A stretch of DNA of 64,000 nucleotides, from contig CM028129.1 of NCBI GenBank assembly GCA_016271365.2, positions 1,006,583,501 through 1,006,647,500 of the forward strand, given 5' to 3'. This stretch comes from Neoceratodus forsteri. Taxonomy: Eukaryota; Chordata; Ceratodontiformes; Ceratodontidae. This document shows positions 24,007-34,974 of the stretch, one piece after another. How positions within the stretch are numbered: position 1 is the first letter of the stretch; every line of letters starts with the position of its first letter. The notes beneath the pieces are model-generated. The model ran no database searches. It was not told where the DNA came from and was given only the letters and a program-made list of their open reading frames with translations. The position numbers and the translations under genes were made by a program.

Positions 24007-24850
24007 TGCCCTTACCTGGAGTAGGTGGGTCAGAGTCTATTCCACCCTGTTCTTTTTCACTGAATCCTTTGGAAGTGGGGACTGGAAAAACTGCCCTCTT
24101 GAGGGCACAGTAGGGAATTCTGTTGCATAGCCTCGATACACAATTCCCAAAACCTAGGTGTCTGATGTAGTCTGATCCTATCTTAACCCTCATACTGAGA
24201 ATCCTCCTTTCTTGCCAGCTCCTCCTGTGCATCTACAGGAGAAGGAGCCGTGGTTCTGATTGTTATGGAAGCCAGAAGAAGCCTCTTTCTTGACCATTCC
24301 TGTAATCATGAAAGGGCAAAACTACTCTTGTGTCATCTGGACTGCCCAAATCCTCTATCCCAAAAAGATTGGGAGTGCCCCTGTTGCTCTTTGGAAACTA
24401 GCAACCGACTCTTATTATCCTTAGCCTTGTTCAGCACCTTGTCTAACTTAAGGCCAAAACTATAACTTGCCCAAAAAGGGCATTCCCAGCAAATGGGATT
24501 TAGTGGCATGGTTCTGTGGCCCAGTGTCACAGCCAAACTCCTCTTATAGCTGAAACACTGATGTTTGAGCATCTAGTCACAATCTGCAGGTTGTCTAGTG
24601 CCTAGCTCTCCCAAAAGGAAGTTGGTAACTCAATAAGGGAAGCAATTTTGCCACCTGAGAATCCTTTGGTATAGTATAAGAGAGGGCATCACCCATTTGT
24701 GGAGAGCTCTGAAACTAAGACGGGGTACTGATCCTGTTGCCTGCCCCCAAGTTTTGCATTTTATAAAGAAGGCTGGTCTCCTGAAAGCCATGGTGCCACA
24801 GGTGCAAAGCAGGAGGAATTTTCACTTATGATTACCTATAGGATGTCTTA

Positions 24851-26997
24851 TAGAAACATAGACTTTGACGGCAGATAAGGACCGCTTGGCCCATCTAGTC
24901 TGCCCATTTCCCTACCTACAGGATGAGGCCACAGATCCTAGTTAACCAACAGCCTATTTCTTCCTACCCCCACAAGAATTGCCTATGTCTGTCCCATGAA
25001 TTCTTGAATTTTCCCCAGTTTCAGACCCCACAACCTCCTCAGAAAGGCTGTTCCATGCATCCACACCTCTCTGTGAAATAATGCTTCCTCACATTGCCCC
25101 GGAACTGCCTCCCTCTATCTTTCAAATTGTGTCCCTTGTTGCCTGCGTCTCTTTTTCTGAAAGATGCTACCCTCTTGGACTTTGTTGATTCCACTGAGGT
25201 ACTTAAAGTTTCTATCATGTCCCTACTCTCCTTCTTTCCTCAAGGGTATACATATTAAGCTCCTTAAGTCTCTTCTCATCGGCTTCTCTTGCAGACCCTG
25301 CACCATTTTAGTTGCCCTCCTCTGGACTGCCTCTATCCTGTCTATGTCATTATGAGATGGGGTCTCCAGAACTGGACACAGTACTCCAGATGGGGTCTCA
25401 CCAACTGTCTGTACAGAGGATAACAACTTCCTGTTTTCTGCTGCTGATGCTCTCCCTATGCATCCTAGTATAACCCCAGCCCTCCCTACTGCCTTCTCAC
25501 ATTGCTTGCTAACCTTAAGGTCATCTGATATGATTACCCCTGGTCCCTTTCCTTTTTTGTTGTTGTTACTACCTCCCCCCATTGTGTATTCTTCCCCTGG
25601 GTTCTTGTTTCCCAGGTGCATTATTTTGCACTTCTTTGCTTTGAATCCTAGCTGCCATACTTCTGACCATTCCTCCAACCTTGCCAAGTCTCTTCTCATC
25701 CTTTCCACGCCTCCTTGTGTATCAACCCTGTTGCAGGCCTTTGTGTCATCTGCAAAGAGGCATACTTTTCCTTCCAGTCCCTCTGCAATGTCACTTATGA
25801 AGACATTAAAAAGGACTGGACCCAATACTGAACCCTGCGGTACCTCACTAGTAACCCCTCTTTCTTCAGAGTGGACTCCATTTACAATTACCTTCTGTGT
25901 CCTGTTGTCCAACCAATGTTTTACCCAGGCTACCACCCTGATACCCATTCCTAGGCTGGTTAATTTGACTATTAATCTTTTGTGTGGGACTGTGTCAAAT
26001 GCCTTTCTAAAGTCTAGGTAGGCCATGTCCACAGCCCTCCCTGGTCTACTACTTTGGGTCACCCAGTCAAAGAAATCTATTAGATTCATCTGACATGACC
26101 TTCCCGCTGTGAGCCCATGCTGCCTTGGGTCCTGTGCCCCCACTGGCCTCTAGGTACTCAACTATTCTTTCCTCCAAGTGACTCCATCACTTTCCCTACC
26201 AGAGGTCAGACTGACAGGTCTGCAGTTTCCTGCCTCTGCCTCTGTCTTGGTCCCACTTGTGAAGGGAATCACATCCGCCTTCCTCCAGTCACCGGGTACC
26301 ACACCATCCCTCCCATGATTTATTAAAAGAGGTGCCAGTGGTTACACTAGTTCCCCATAATTTTTTAGAATTCTGGGGTGAATTCCATCAGGTCCCATTG
26401 CTTTGTCCACCTTCAGTTTTAGGAGTTCTTGCAGAACCCTTTCTTCTGTGAAAGGACTGGATCGACCCACCTGTCAAGAGTGCTTCTGTTAATTGGCTTG
26501 GGCACTTCCCTCCTCTTTGTGAATACTGAGCTCAGTATCCTGCTTTTTCATTGTCCCCTCTGCCCACGTTCATTCTATTCAGCCTCACTATCCTCCCTTT
26601 GTCTTTCTATGCTCGATGATGTACCTAAAAGGTTTTATCCCTTCTTAACTGGGTTGGCTATCTTTTCCTCAGTTTGGGCCTTTGCTATTCTGACTTAGCT
26701 TCTTGCTTCCTTCTGCCTTAACTGGTACAGCTGTCTGTCCTGCTCTTTCTGTGTTTCCTTATACTTCGGAATGCTATCTTTCTTCCTGACTTTCACAGCC
26801 ACCTCTTTTGAGAACCATAGTGGCTTTTCATTTTGATTTGTTTATTTGTTTCTATACAAAGGCTTGTTGCCTCTGTGATGGCAGTTTGATGATTTCTCAT
26901 TGTTGCTCCACACCTCCTATGACACTCGAAAAACTCAATCCTTATATTCAGTTGAGGACATCATCTCTCTGGACTCAAGAACTGATACACAGGCCAA
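24851..26997 (-). mobile_element. CR1 LINE A, RT domain and 3' end (copy 2)
   Basis: Counterpart of 4193-6377, with a better frame. A 306-codon minus ORF at 26143-25223 spans [33 protein letters not shown] and the catalytic [12 protein letters not shown] with both aspartates. The RT would copy LINE RNA at a nicked target. The frame is lost toward the 5' side (26150-26900) by indels, and no complete endonuclease domain is present. Confidence 0.9.
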
Positions 26998-28446
26998 TAG
27001 AAACATAGATGTTGACAGCAGATAAGGACTGCTAGGCCTGGCCCAGTCTGTCTGTATACCCTACCTGTATCTAGCGACCACTACCACCCTACTTGATCAT
27101 CAGCTTTACAGTAGCTTCCCTTCCCATCTCTAGGGTCTCTTATGCCTGTCCCATTCATGTCTGAATCCCACCAATGTGCTTGCTCCACCACCTCCTGGGG
27201 TAGGCTAGTCCATGCATCCACCACCCTTTCTGTGAAAAAGAACTTCCTCACATTACCCCTTATCCTGCCCCCTCCAATCTCATATCATACCCCCTTGTTC
27301 TTGTACCTCTCCTGTACCAAAAGATGTTTTCCACTTGCACCTTGCTTATGCCTTTAAGATACTTGAAGGTTTCTATCATATCCCATTCCCTCCTCTCTTC
27401 CAGTGTACAGATATTGAGGTCTTTTAATCTCTCATAAGTCTTCTGTTGCAAATTCTGCACCATCTTAGTCACCCTTTCTGAACTGCCTACACCCTGTCTA
27501 TGTTCTACGAGATGCGGCCTCCAGAACTGCACACAGTATTCCAGATGAGGCCTCACCGGTGTTCTATATAGTGGTATCACTACCTCCCTTCTGCTGGTGA
27601 TAACCCTTCCTGTGCACCCTAACATGCCACTGGCTCTCCATACAGCTTTTGTACTCTGCTTGGCCACCTTTAAGTCATCTGAGATGATAATCTCCAAATC
27701 CCTTTCCTTCTTGGTGACTGTCAGCAACTCCCCCAATCATGTAGCTCTCTGCAGAGTTTCTGCACCCCTGGTGCATGATTTTGCACTTCTTCATGTTGAA
27801 CTTCAGTTGCCACACTTTGGACCATTTTTCCAGCTTTCCTAGGTCCCTCCTCATTTTTTCCACCCCATCTGGAGTGTCTACCCTGTTGCAGATCTTGGTG
27901 CCATCTGCAAATAGGCAAACCTTCCCTTCCAGCCCTTCTACAATGTCACTAGTAAAGGCATTAAAAAGGACTGGCCCCAGGACTGATCCTTGAGGTACTC
28001 TACTGGTCCCCCCCTCTTTCCTCAGATTGGATCCCCTTTACCACCACCTTCTGCTTCCTGTCCCCCAACCAGTTTCTAACCCAGTTCACCACCTTGTGGT
28101 CCATACTTATGCTTCCCAACTTATTTACCAGTATTTTATATGGAATGGTGTCAAAGACCTTGCTTAAATCAAGTAGGTGACATCTACCACTCCCCGATCC
28201 ACTTCCTTCGTCACCCAGTAAGATAAATCTATCAGATTTGTTTGACATGACCTTCCTACTGTGAATCCATACTGTCTTGGATCCTGTGCTCTGCTGGATT
28301 CCAGCTGTTCCACAATCCTTTCCTTAAGCAGTGCTTCCATAATCTTACCCACTACTGAGGTGAGGCTGACTGGCCTATAGTTTCCTGCCACCTATCTGCT
28401 TCCATTTTTGTGAAGAGGGACTACATGTGCCCTCCTCCAGTCCTCA
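26998..28446 (-). mobile_element. CR1 LINE B, 5'-truncated (copy 2)
   Basis: Counterpart of 6378-7824. Frames at 28391-28164, 28248-28000 and 27736-27260 carry GNYRPVSLTSVVGKIMEAL, FDTIPYKILVNKLGSI and the 3' region. The 5' truncation abuts the integrase stop codon of the Gmr1-like element at about 28444. Confidence 0.9.
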
Positions 28447-29910
28447 CTGTGCACGTTCCAAATCCCATTGTTTTCCTTCATCCTTTACAAACATCTGAAT
28501 CATTTTCTTTAAGGTTTTATTAAAATGTTCGACCAAGCCATCAGTTTGTGGATGATAAGGTGAGGTGTACACAGTTTCCACCCCCAGGGCCTGGTGGAGA
28601 CACTTTAACAAAGCAGAGCAAAAATTGGTTCCTCTATCTGTGAGTATATTCTTTGGGATGCCTACTCTACCAAATACTTTCAACAATTCCTCAGCTATTT
28701 TATCAGCGGTTACAGTACATAGAGGAATAGCTTCTGGGTATTTGGTAGCGTAATCACAAATAAGAGCAAATCTATTCCCTTTGGAACTTTTGGGGAGGGG
28801 TCCTATGATATCCATTGCTATGCGTTGTAAGGGTGCTGTACTTAATGGTAATGGTTGCAGGGGAACTTTATTCTTTTTTGTCACTGTGGCTACCATTTGA
28901 CACTCATTGCAACTCCTACAGTATTCAGCCACTTCCTTATGAATTCCTAGCCAAAAATATCTGTACAGGAGCCTCTGCAGTGTTCTATCCCTTCCTGCAT
29001 GACCCCCACAAGGAACATCATGGGCCAAAAAAATAAGCTGGTCTCTATATTTCTGTGGGACCACTAGTTGATCTATTCGTTCTCCTGTTTTAGGATTTAC
29101 ACACACCCTGTATAGCCTTTCTTGTTGGATTTTATACATAGGAGGTCTACCCTCTTCCCCTTCTGGAACAACCTGTGAATATAATGGGGTTAGTGTTTCA
29201 TCATTTTTTTGGTCGATTACAAATGACTGTATAACACTAGCATTATTTAACAGTTCATCAGTACATGAGTCCCTTTTCTTAGTCCAAGACCATTTTTCCA
29301 ATCTCTTTTGCTTTTTGGATTTCCTGGGTTTACCCAGGGGTTCAATTACTGTCTCTTCGAAGGGAAAAAGGTCCATATCTAACCGTTCTTGTGGGACCCA
29401 AGCCTGTATTGATACTGCACAAATGATGGAAGCTTGTGTCAATAATTTGTTGAACCCCACAAAATCATGTCCCAAAATTAAAGGTACAGGCAGTCGAGGT
29501 ACCACACCCACTCTCATCTTTTGTTCCAAACTATGCGCTATGATGGTAGCTTCTTGTAAAGGATATAAATGGTTGTCCCCATGTCCACAAGTCACTATTG
29601 TTTGTCCCAGATTCATACTCTGGGGAATCCCCCTCATCACTTCAGTGTGTACTAGGGTTTGTTTACTCCCAGAGTCAATTAGGGCAGGTACTTCCTTTCT
29701 TGCTATGCTGATGATCACAGTATACTGTCCCCAATTCATTAAGGTCAAATGAGAAGAGTCAGATTTCTTTTTGGGACAAAAGTGGGCAATGTGTCCTTTT
29801 GTTTGACATTCCCGACAAATTATGTCAGGATTGTAAGGACAAGGCACACGTTTCTCATTTACACTAGCATTGGTAGTAGTAGTAGATGTAGTAGTAGAAT
29901 GTCTTACCAT
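28444..29910 (-). CDS. Gmr1-like zinc knuckle-protease-integrase ORF, 488 codons (copy 2)
   Basis: One uninterrupted frame. CCHC knuckle at residues 32-45; aspartic protease with D79-S-G and LILG at 144-147; integrase zinc site H297, H304, C331, C334; catalytic D367, D425 and E461, with 35 residues between the last two (DD35E). About 130 residues separate the protease LILG motif from the integrase zinc site and contain no RT motifs, so PR leads directly to IN as in the Gmr1 clade. The frame ends at a TGA exactly at the junction with CR1-B. The upstream start is arbitrary, since the capsid belongs to the same polyprotein in another frame. Confidence 0.9.
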   Translation of the reverse strand: MVRHSTTTSTTTTNASVNEKRVPCPYNPDIICRECQTKGHIAHFCPKKKSDSSHLTLMNWGQYTVIISIARKEVPALIDSGSKQTLVHTEVMRGIPQSMNLGQTIVTCGHGDNHLYPLQEATIIAHSLEQKMRVGVVPRLPVPLILGHDFVGFNKLLTQASIICAVSIQAWVPQERLDMDLFPFEETVIEPLGKPRKSKKQKRLEKWSWTKKRDSCTDELLNNASVIQSFVIDQKNDETLTPLYSQVVPEGEEGRPPMYKIQQERLYRVCVNPKTGERIDQLVVPQKYRDQLIFLAHDVPCGGHAGRDRTLQRLLYRYFWLGIHKEVAEYCRSCNECQMVATVTKKNKVPLQPLPLSTAPLQRIAMDIIGPLPKSSKGNRFALICDYATKYPEAIPLCTVTADKIAEELLKVFGRVGIPKNILTDRGTNFCSALLKCLHQALGVETVYTSPYHPQTDGLVEHFNKTLKKMIQMFVKDEGKQWDLERAQ

Positions 29911-29981
29911 AGGGCTGGTGGCGGAGGAAGGCCCATGAAATCCCTTCTGATGTTGGGGACGTGCTGTTATAAAATCCTCTG

Positions 29982-30333
29982 CTAGGCTGATAGCTTTTCA
30001 GCAGTTTCTGGTCTATGCTGTCGAATCCAGATTTGGACCTCATAAGTTAATATCTTAATAAATTGTTCAAGTACTATTACTTCTGTTACTTGAATCATAG
30101 TTCGCGTTGTGGGTTGGAGCCACTTCATGCAGAAACCTTGTAGTCGAACGCAAGCTTCTTGGGGGGGAATCAGCAGTATGATATCTGAATGTCTGGAAGT
30201 GTTGCCTGTATGTTTCTGCACTGATGTCATATCTTTTCAGAATTGCTTGTTTCACATGGTCATAATTGGTAGCATTCTGGGTCTCCACATGGCTGTAGGC
30301 TAGCTGTGCCTTACCAGTGAGATGTGGAGCCAA
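29982..30333 (-). pseudogene. Gmr1-like SCAN-like capsid (copy 2, two frames)
   Basis: Frames 30333-30067 and 30230-29982 together cover the capsid. The first holds LTGKAQLAYSHV and KRYDISAETYRQHF; the second holds CVRLQGFCMKWL and VLEQFIKILTYEVQIWIRQ. The frame change lies at the seven-G run 30161-30167. A four-T run at 29995-29998 then breaks the link to the 488-codon ORF. The SCAN domain of vertebrate zinc-finger proteins is known to derive from this capsid type. Confidence 0.8.
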
Positions 30334-30880
30334 TCATATCAACCATTGGTCTCTGGGCCACTCATAAGCAGTTGCCACCCTTTCAAACGTGGTGATATAA
30401 GCTTCAACATCATCACTGTCCATCAATTTTGACAGTTTAATGTCCCTTGGTCCTCCACTAGTTGGGATGGGTCTGGCTGTCCCTATGGCTTGTATGGCTT
30501 CAAGGGTTTCCACCCATCTTGCCTCATGCTGAAGCCGGTCTCTTTCTCTCTGTCTCTCAAGATCTAGTTGTTTTAGGCACAACAATCGGAGAAGGTCCTG
30601 CATCTCATTAGGAGGTGTTCTTCTTCTTCTTCCATCACATAGGTCTCACCTCCTCCAGTAGCACCTTTTTCTTCCTCTGTGGAACCGGTGTACTCAGCTC
30701 TAAGGCACCCTCTGTTTTCAGTTGTCTCACAGTCTCCTTCCATCGAACATCACCCAAGCCGGTAGGCAATGAAGCTGAAAGTTAATAACCACAGTCCATG
30801 TCCATGCATCTTCAGGCACAGGTGTATCCGTCTTCCCCTGCTTCTTAGGTTCTTCCATGCTTGTTACTGGACAATGCACT
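30334..30880 (-). pseudogene. Gmr1-like gag N-terminal region (copy 2)
   Basis: Counterpart of 9692-10240 but broken further by small deletions near 30618, 30700 and 30770; only 89 codons (30603-30334) remain in one frame. Ends at the same TGA as copy 1. Confidence 0.75.
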
Positions 30881-30921
30881 CAGAAGTTGGCTCACCTTCC
30901 TAAATCCACTTTGACACCAAA

Positions 30922-31649
30922 TGTGCCGTGGGAACAAAAGCAGTCAGAAAGCAGTCTGATGTGAAGAAGTCAAAATAAATGTACTCCTTTAAGCAGGCAA
31001 ACATAAATGGATTTGGAACGGAAAATAAATATAAGTACATAAACTATAAAGTTTCAGCAGTTATCATCTCCACAGGAACCATACCTAAAAGGCAGCTAGG
31101 CATCTGGCAGGAACTCCTTCCTGCCACACTCTAATCTATTCACTTGAAATCCTTTCTTTTATACAGCAAGAGGATCACATGACAAGGCTAAACTGCTCCC
31201 TAACAGAAAATTAACTAATTTATATTGTTTATACAGCTTTAAATAAAATTACAGAACTAATATAAACATTCTCTAGTTAGTTAAATCATAATCAGCTACA
31301 GAAAAAGCAGAAAAAAACTTTATTTCTTTTATTTACAAGATTCTGAAAATCCCAGGCTCCTCCCATCAGTAATGATCAATATTAAGGGGAAAGAGGGGGC
31401 CGGACGGCTCTATAGCAACCAGGGAGAGCTGACGGAAGGGTCTGGAAAACTGCTGCACACCTACCTACTGTAGAGTAAGTTTTACTTTTTACCTCTAAAC
31501 CCACGAGACATTATCAACACAAACAGCTCAGCAGTATGACTTTATTTCATTGCTGCAGCAACTAAACTGAAGTAATGTGGGTTTGGAAGCTATACTGGCT
31601 TAAATCTCCACTTGTAGCCCTATCTAAGCAGCTGGGCATAACGGCTACA
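30922..31649 (-). repeat. 5' LTR of Gmr1-like element (copy 2)
   Basis: About 728 bp, matching 10285-11016, with tgtg and ctaca ends. Minus-strand TATAAAA at 31163-31157. The primer-binding site is at about 30903-30919. Sequence to its right (31650 on) differs from that right of copy 1. Confidence 0.75.
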
Positions 31650-32229
31650 CTTATAGAACAACAAGATGTTGCTTTGTACTGAATTTCAGAAATAGGGCTT
31701 ACAGCAGCAGTAGTTTTGCTTGTAGCCCTCAAAGGAATGAACCAAGAGTGTTCTCTTTTCTGGAAATGCTAGCACTAGCCAGGAGACAGAACTACTTGAA
31801 TTTATTATTTAGCTGAAATGTGGTGTTTGTTGTGATTTTCGCGTGTCATGCAATCTATAGTCGCACATTCGCACAGTAAAGCTCCAGTCTGAACATGCTC
31901 ACGATCGTGCAGTTTACTAGAAAATGGCTTTTCTTTGCAACAAACAGAGTTTCTAACTGGCATGGGACTTAAAATACAAGCGGAAAGGAAATAAAGGCTA
32001 GCGATAGTAAGACTACACATAGGAGGCCAGCCTATGGTAGGAGAAACAAAGAATATAGGAAGTAATCAGAGAAAGTACAGATAAAGAGAAAGGGAGAAGG
32101 GTTACTGTTGCAACAGATTTTTATGAAAGATATTTACAGTCCCAATAACCAAAAGAAATCTCAGCCTGCAAAACCAGTACTTCTCCAAGATTTTAAATGC
32201 TATTCAGGAGCATAGATAACTTTGAGGGG
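31650..32229. other. Unassigned stretch right of copy 2
   Basis: No gene or known repeat recognised. It shares only a short caagatgttg with the sequence right of copy 1 (about 11031), probably by chance. Confidence 0.4.
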
Positions 32230-33735
32230 GGGGGGGTCACTGACCCTATTACACTCACAAACTACTCCTATATTGAGCGACTCACTAAACATTGCTGACA
32301 GTGGTGCTGCTAGCTCCACCTGTAGTTCCTTTAGTATCCTGGTATGTATGCCATCTGGTCCCATTGACTTGTCCACCCTCGGTTCTGTGAGCTCCTCTAG
32401 GACTCTCTCTTCTGTAAATGGACTGATGTTCATCTCCTGCCCACCCACCCCCAACCATGTATCTGTTGCCTAGCTGTGGTCCCTGTCCCTCCCCTTCTTC
32501 ACTGAAAACTGAGAAGAAGTATTTATTCAGTACTGATGCTTTTTTCAGGTCTCCCTCCACACATTCCCCTTCCTCCCCTCTGACCCTTACAATCCTACCC
32601 CTGGCCTACCTTCTCTCACTGATGTACCTATAGAATGTCTTCTCCCCTTTTTCATCGTTGGTGCTAATCTTTCCTCTGTTTGCACCTTTGCACTCCTAAC
32701 AGCTTTCCCTGCTTCTCTCAGACAGTTTAGGTACACCACCCTATCCTCTTCTTTCTTTGTTTCTTTGTATTTTCTAAAAGCCCTCCTTTTGGCTCCTACT
32801 TTCTCTGCTATAACTTTAGAGAACCATAGTGATTTGTTCCTTCTCTTGCCTTTGTTTCATAGCCTAATGCATGGGTTTGTCGCCTCCACTATGGCTCCTT
32901 TTAGATGTGCCCACTGCTCCTCAAACCCCCATTTTGCATACCTTCTTGCCAGGGCTTCTTAGATACCTAGCCACATCCTAGCAAAGTCCGCCCTCCTGAA
33001 ATCCAAGACCCTTGCCTTTGTGTGGCTTGACTGTGACCCTGTACCCATGTTAAATTATGCTGTGTGTTGGTAGCTAGATCCTAGGTGCCCTTCCACCTGG
33101 ACATCTGTGATTCTGCCTCCATTGTTCAGTTCTAGGTCCAGAATCACCCTGTCCATGGTGGGTTCTAGCACTAGCTGCCTGAGACCTACTCTCTGTAGGG
33201 AGTCCAAGATGCCTTGGCTCCTGTCTGAGGCTGCCAACGGGAAGGTCCAGTCCACATCTGGCATATGTAAATCACTTAGCAGCAGTACTTCCCCTTTTGT
33301 TGCCATCTCATGTATTTCTTCCACTAGCAATCTGTTCACCTCTTCCCTTGAGCTGGAGGCGTGTAGGTCCCCCCTGTGTGAATTGCTGTGCCATTTCCCA
33401 GTTCAAGGGTAACCCACAGTGCCTCAGCCTCCCCCTCAGCCTCTGCCATCAGGGCCACCATATCTGGGATTTTATTTCCCAGGCTGCGGGCATTTGTGTA
33501 TATGACCTTCCACTCTTGACTGCCAGTCCACCTTCTATTCCTGCTTTTGCCTTCTTGTTTCTTCCCTCCAACCCTGGTTTCCTTCTTTTGCTGCCTCCCT
33601 TCCTCCTCCATACCCCTTGTAACTGGTTCAGGTGTACCTGTCAACAGCTTAACTTCCTGATCTTTCATGCTAGCTGCTCTAATATATGGGGGTGGGCTGC
33701 TTGAGTCTCCCTGCTCCCATCTGCCCCTGCATTTT
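32230..33735 (-). mobile_element. CR1 LINE fragment with endonuclease domain
   Basis: Minus strand. A frame at 33764-33336 has VIYTNARSLGNKIPDM, the start of the CR1 apurinic-type endonuclease. 33339-33055 continues the endonuclease with LLLSDLHMPDVDW. 32560-32200 covers the linker to RT with MGPDGIHTRILKEL. The 3' half (RT catalytic part and tail) is missing. Several indels break the frame. The upstream end abuts a DIRS fragment. Confidence 0.85.
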
Positions 33736-34300
33736 GTAAAGAAGGTTGATCTCATGAAAGCCATGGTACCACAGATGCAAAGCAGGAGGAATTTTCACTT
33801 ATGATTACCTATAGGGTGTCTCAGGATCTATGACACCTGGAAAAACTCCTTCTCCTTTCTCAGTTATAGCCCCACCATGTAAAAAAGTAAACAACCACAA
33901 TAGGAAGCAAAGGCCACTAGTGTTGAAAATACCTGCTGGTCCTGATGGAGGACCACAGCCAAGATCGTGCTCACAATCGCTGAGGAGCCCAGCCAAGATT
34001 CCTGGAGGTGCAGCCACTGCCCAACTTATACTGGGAGGCACATGGAGCATGCATAGCCTGGAAAGGGAGAAACAATCTTGGAGGTGTGGAGTCTACTAAC
34101 AACTGACCTAACTTGCCAAACAAACACACTCAAAGTCTGAGCATGTGGTGTTGCGCGGCCTGTATGCATTCCTGTGTGCAAAGAAGAAGGGACAAAGCTG
34201 GCTCTGAAGAGATAGAAATTACACAAAAATCCTTCTGGCATTAGACCAGCCAGCTGCGTCCAGAGGCATCACTTATGAAATGGAGACAAATGGGAGCCCA
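33736..34300 (-). mobile_element. Third DIRS fragment (5' gag side)
   Basis: 33736-33820 matches 4090-4190 and 24745-24848 (for example gcaaagcaggaggaattttc), but instead of ending at a CR1 it continues into further sequence to about 34300. It probably represents the gag-side DNA missing from the two large copies. The outer boundary is approximate. Confidence 0.55.
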
Positions 34301-34969
34301 CAATAAAGTACCAAAAAATGTACTAAAACCCAATCACTACCCAAAAGGGGAGGAGCGCTAACAGGCTTAATCCAGAGCTGCCAACGATGGTGGGAGAAGA
34401 GAAAGGAGCAGACACTTGCCTATAGTAACAAGGCAATACAGATCAAGAAAACAGCCAATACCCCTGAGAAATCTATAACAAAAAATAGCTCATACAGAGT
34501 TCATGCACCAGGCAGTGGCAAGGACAAGCAGACCCTCCAGGCTGAGGCTGTAGTGCACCTCAAGCAATCTTAGCTTAAATTTAAGTCACAGGCACTTCGG
34601 ATCAGGAGAAAAACCTGTCTGTAGACACATCCACAGCTCCCTCTAAAGAATTATCACAACCATCCATCGAGAAAAACAATACAAATGGCATTGGGATGAG
34701 TTGTGGTGAAGTGCTCTGACTCAAAGCTGTGATACCTATCACTGGCAAAGCAACGACTGGAGAACCAGCAGCCTCAGAACACATAGGTTGCCACTGTTGT
34801 AAGCTGCAGTCACTGCTTCTTCAAGCTATAGCTGTGCCAGTGATTCCCTAGTCAGAGTGCATTATTACCCACATATGAGACCCATTGACAATGTGGTGTG
34901 ACACAGAAAGTAAAACTACAATATAATTGTGCAGACACTGTATGAACAGATAATCAAGACAGCACAAAA
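34301..34969. other. Unassigned stretch with a dispersed repeat
   Basis: 34750-34885 is the reverse complement of the repeat at 19815-20100, here uninterrupted. The remainder shows no gene or recognised element. Confidence 0.45.
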
Positions 34970-34974
34970 TAAAG

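Larger units (their letters stand above)
20656..24850 (-). mobile_element. DIRS-type retrotransposon, decayed (copy 2)
   Basis: Counterpart of 1-4192. Minus-strand domains: gag-like 24830-23984, RT 24006-23545, RNase H 23132-22661, recombinase about 21395-20917. The RT frame is longer here (153 codons at 24006-23545, including NMKFKMESLRSIIRAVQLGD). A 10-C run at 23923-23935 replaces five C in copy 1. The recombinase catalytic block HSTRA is at about 20950-20975. The SINE lies at about 21400-21945. Confidence 0.8.
20656..31649. repeat. Copy 2 of ~11-kb direct duplication (nested retroelements)
   Basis: Second copy of the block at 1-11016, same orientation, offset about 20.6 kb. It is slightly shorter because of scattered small deletions. 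Its Gmr1 PR-IN frame is open for 488 codons where copy 1 is broken, while copy 1 keeps a frame near 9352 that copy 2 loses. The sequence left of 20656 cannot be compared with copy 1, so the true left boundary is unknown. Confidence 0.95.
28447..31649 (-). mobile_element. Gmr1-like Ty3 retrotransposon, 5' part (copy 2)
   Basis: Counterpart of 7825-11016: LTR 31649-30922, primer site about 30903-30919, gag, PR and IN. The 3' half (RT, RNase H, 3' LTR) is missing. Gag here carries the same internal TGA (30334-30336) and seven-G run (30161-30167) as copy 1, plus its own frame break at 29995. Confidence 0.85.
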
